In this document: in pieces, positions 62,168-64,000 of the stretch
Numbering within the stretch: position 1 is the first letter of the stretch
Layout: each line of letters opens with the position of its first letter
Translations under genes and position numbers: made by a program
Notes under the pieces: generated by a model
What the model was told of the DNA's origin: nothing
Database searches by the model: none
The model's input: only the letters and a program-made list of their open reading frames with translations
Assembly: GCF_030010375.1 (NCBI RefSeq)
Contig: NZ_JASCRY010000002.1
Location: forward strand, 124,001-188,000
Length of the DNA: 64,000 nucleotides
Source of the DNA: Flavobacterium yafengii
Lineage (GTDB): Bacteria > Bacteroidota > Bacteroidia > Flavobacteriales > Flavobacteriaceae
Reading direction: 5' to 3'

Positions 62168-62941
62168 ATGAATTCAAGACAAAACCAACTGCAAGCTTTC
62201 GAAAGATTATTAGACATTATGGATGATTTGCGTGAAAAATGTCCTTGGGACAAAAAGCAAACCATGCAAACGTTGCGTCATCTTACTATTGAAGAAACCT
62301 ACGAATTAGGCGATGCTATTTTAGACAACGATTTAAACGAAGTCAAAAAAGAACTTGGGGATTTGTTATTGCATATTGTTTTTTATGCCAAAATAGGAAG
62401 CGAGACGAACGATTTTGATATGGCGGATGTCTGTAATGAAATTTGTGAAAAGCTAATTCACCGTCATCCCCATATTTATAGTGATGTTGTGGTAAAAGAC
62501 GAGGAAGAAGTGAAACAAAACTGGGAAAAACTGAAACTCAAAGAAGGCAAAAAGTCTGTTCTGGAAGGTGTTCCAAAAAGTTTACCTGCATTAGTAAAAG
62601 CAAGCCGAATTCAGGATAAAGTAAAAGGAGTGGGTTTTGATTGGGAAGAATCGCATCAGGTTTGGGATAAAGTTCAAGAAGAGTTGGAAGAGTTACAAGT
62701 TGAGGTTGAAGCAGGTGATCAGGATAAAATTGAAGCCGAATTTGGAGATGTTTTATTTTCGATGATCAATTACGCCCGATTTCTGAATGTAAATCCAGAA
62801 GATGCTTTGGAACGTACCAATAAAAAATTCATAAAACGCTTTCAATATTTGGAAAGTAAAGCAGGAGAAATGGGAAAACCTTTAATGGATATGACTTTAG
62901 CCGAAATGGATGTGTTTTGGGAAGAAGCGAAGAAGTTGTAG
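62168..62941 (+). CDS. mazG: Nucleoside triphosphate pyrophosphohydrolase MazG
   Basis: A 257-residue two-domain MazG. Domain 1 has CPWDKKQTMQTLRHLTIEE (25-43, part) with metal-binding E42-E43, E46 and E62/D65 (KKELGDLL). Domain 2 has AEFGDVLFSMINYAR with the second EExxD set. It hydrolyses (d)NTPs to NMP and PPi and limits abnormal nucleotides and, in E. coli, (p)ppGpp effects. It follows the DUF5606 gene across a terminator. Confidence 0.94.
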   Translation: MNSRQNQLQAFERLLDIMDDLREKCPWDKKQTMQTLRHLTIEETYELGDAILDNDLNEVKKELGDLLLHIVFYAKIGSETNDFDMADVCNEICEKLIHRHPHIYSDVVVKDEEEVKQNWEKLKLKEGKKSVLEGVPKSLPALVKASRIQDKVKGVGFDWEESHQVWDKVQEELEELQVEVEAGDQDKIEAEFGDVLFSMINYARFLNVNPEDALERTNKKFIKRFQYLESKAGEMGKPLMDMTLAEMDVFWEEAKKL

Positions 62942-63012
62942 TTTCAGTATTTTTTTAGTAATCAGTACTCAGATTTCAGTTCCGATACTTCGGGATTAGT
63001 ATCCAGTTTTAA
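62942..63012. repeat. TCAGNNN-type intergenic repeat with small hairpin
   Basis: Near-tandem 7-mers (TCAGTAC, TCAGATT, TCAGTTC) followed by a small hairpin (CCGA-TACT-TCGG at 62982-62993). It fills the gap between mazG and the permease gene. It resembles the 33511 and 32862 tracts in having 7-nt phrasing. Confidence 0.5.
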
Positions 63013-63028
63013 ATAATTAAATTATCCA

Positions 63029-64000
63029 ATGTCAGAAAATAAAACCGAGTTAAAACGTTCTTTAGGGTTAATTGATGCCACTAGTTTAGTTGCCGGTTCC
63101 ATGATAGGATCTGGAATCTTCATAGTAACATCAGCCATGGCGAGAGATATTGGATCTGGTGCTTGGTTATTGGTGATTTGGTTGGTAACGGGATTAATCA
63201 CAGTTGCTGCGGCATTGAGTTATGGAGAATTGGCAGGGATGATGCCTAATGCGGGCGGACAGTTCGTTTATATACAACGCGCGTACGGAAGATTAGTTTC
63301 TTTCCTCTATGGCTGGACCGTTTTCACGGTAATTCAAACCGGAGTTATTGCGGCAATTGCTGTTACTTTTGCTAATTATGCCGCTATCTTCTTTCCAGTT
63401 TTAGATCAAACTCTTTTTACTGTTGGTGCCAGTTTTGTTTTTTCATACCAAAAAGTGTTGGCTATTTTTAGTATAATACTGCTCACGTATATTAATACTA
63501 AAGGTGTTAAAAGCGGAAAAACCGTTCAGTTGATTTTTACCTCGGCTAAATTAATTGCGCTTTTTGCATTGATTGTTTTAGGATTGTATGTTGGTTTACA
63601 AACGGATGTTTTGTCCAATAATTTTGCAAATATGTGGGAAGCCAGCAAAACGGTTGTGAATCCTGACGGAACAATTACAGTAACAAAATTAGCAGGAATG
63701 GCAATTTTGGGAGCTGCAGGAGCAACTATTATTAACTCTTTATTTTCTAGTGATGCCTGGAATAATGTGACTTTTATTGCGGGTGAAATTAAAGAACCTA
63801 AAAAGAATATTCCACGAAGTTTGTTTCTTGGAACCTTAATTGTAACTATTATTTATGTTTTAGCAAATGTTGCTTATTTGGCTTTGTTGCCCATGCAGGG
63901 AACTCCAAACGCTGCTGATATTGCCAGTAACGGAATCATGTTTGCCAGTAATGACAGGGTAGGAGCAGCTGCAGCAAGTATGATTATGGGAAATGTAAGT
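63029..64000 (+). CDS. APC-family amino-acid permease, 3' end beyond the window
   Basis: The first 324 codons of a membrane transporter, open to the window edge. MSENKTELKRSLGLIDATSL then VAGSMIGSGIFIV is the classic APC helix 1 with the unwound GSGIF motif; LSYGELAGMMPNAGGQFVY follows helix 2-3, then further hydrophobic helices and FIAGEIKEPKKNIPRSLFLG. It moves an amino acid with H+ or by exchange; the substrate is not evident. A complete gene would be about 480 residues, so roughly one third is missing. Confidence 0.9.
   Translation, partial: MSENKTELKRSLGLIDATSLVAGSMIGSGIFIVTSAMARDIGSGAWLLVIWLVTGLITVAAALSYGELAGMMPNAGGQFVYIQRAYGRLVSFLYGWTVFTVIQTGVIAAIAVTFANYAAIFFPVLDQTLFTVGASFVFSYQKVLAIFSIILLTYINTKGVKSGKTVQLIFTSAKLIALFALIVLGLYVGLQTDVLSNNFANMWEASKTVVNPDGTITVTKLAGMAILGAAGATIINSLFSSDAWNNVTFIAGEIKEPKKNIPRSLFLGTLIVTIIYVLANVAYLALLPMQGTPNAADIASNGIMFASNDRVGAAAASMIMGNVS

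Overview
The window is chromosomal DNA of a Bacteroidota bacterium, almost certainly Flavobacterium or a close relative. The evidence is low GC content, promoters of the Bacteroidetes type (-7 box TAnnTTTG, often with an upstream TTG), four proteins ending in the type IX secretion (T9SS) type B sorting domain, PycTM, 2TM and DUF5606 families, and the familiar order ruvX / def / DUF5606 / mazG. No prophage, insertion sequence, CRISPR array or rRNA operon was seen.

Layout. 1-650: three tRNA-Glu genes followed by rpsT. 660-4810: a sensor kinase/receiver pair, then typA. 4930-17083: four tandem large T9SS type B surface proteins on the minus strand, followed (still minus) by an ABC-2 exporter at 17095-18855. 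18910-21130: a second kinase/receiver pair whose kinase carries an in-frame TAG. 21520-31540: a kinase-fold protein, a hairpin repeat, a lipoprotein, a very large phosphoesterase/outer-membrane barrel protein, an HD-PycTM protein, a GAF protein and a small Cys/His protein. 31780-38270: ndpA, a pRiA4b ORF-3-like gene, an HPP/ClC pair and small metabolic genes, including a frameshifted mmcQ/yjbR. 38440-44460: TonB-dependent receptor, TPR-like protein, LytS-type kinase fused to a 2TM domain, two free 2TM proteins and a LytTR regulator. 44540-48890: CDP-alcohol phosphatidyltransferase, heme A synthase, CCA-adding enzyme, a GxxExxY gene in inverted repeats, and threonylcarbamoyl-AMP synthase. 48870-54640: a surface-glycan cluster. 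54700-64000: dapD, a methyltransferase, ruvX, mqo, a FUSC transporter, def, DUF5606, mazG and a truncated amino-acid permease.

Most notable. (1) Two promoters in the 38-44 kb cluster, before the TonB receptor and before the TPR-like gene, each carry a direct repeat of LytTR form (ACAAYTCAT-N12-ACAGTTCAG) exactly 33 bp upstream of the -7 box; the likely regulator is encoded at the end of the same cluster. (2) The kinase in that cluster appears to be a fusion of a LytS kinase with a neighbouring 2TM gene, with an ATG kept at the junction. (3) A GxxExxY nuclease-like gene fills the space between two 17-bp inverted repeats. (4) An HD phosphohydrolase is fused to the PycTM effector domain with no cyclase nearby. 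(5) A 1244-residue lipoprotein joins a phosphoesterase, a possible CotH/Fam20-like kinase region and an outer-membrane barrel. (6) Two genes are broken by single-base changes.

All assignments rest on reading the sequence and on knowledge of the families; no database search was run.
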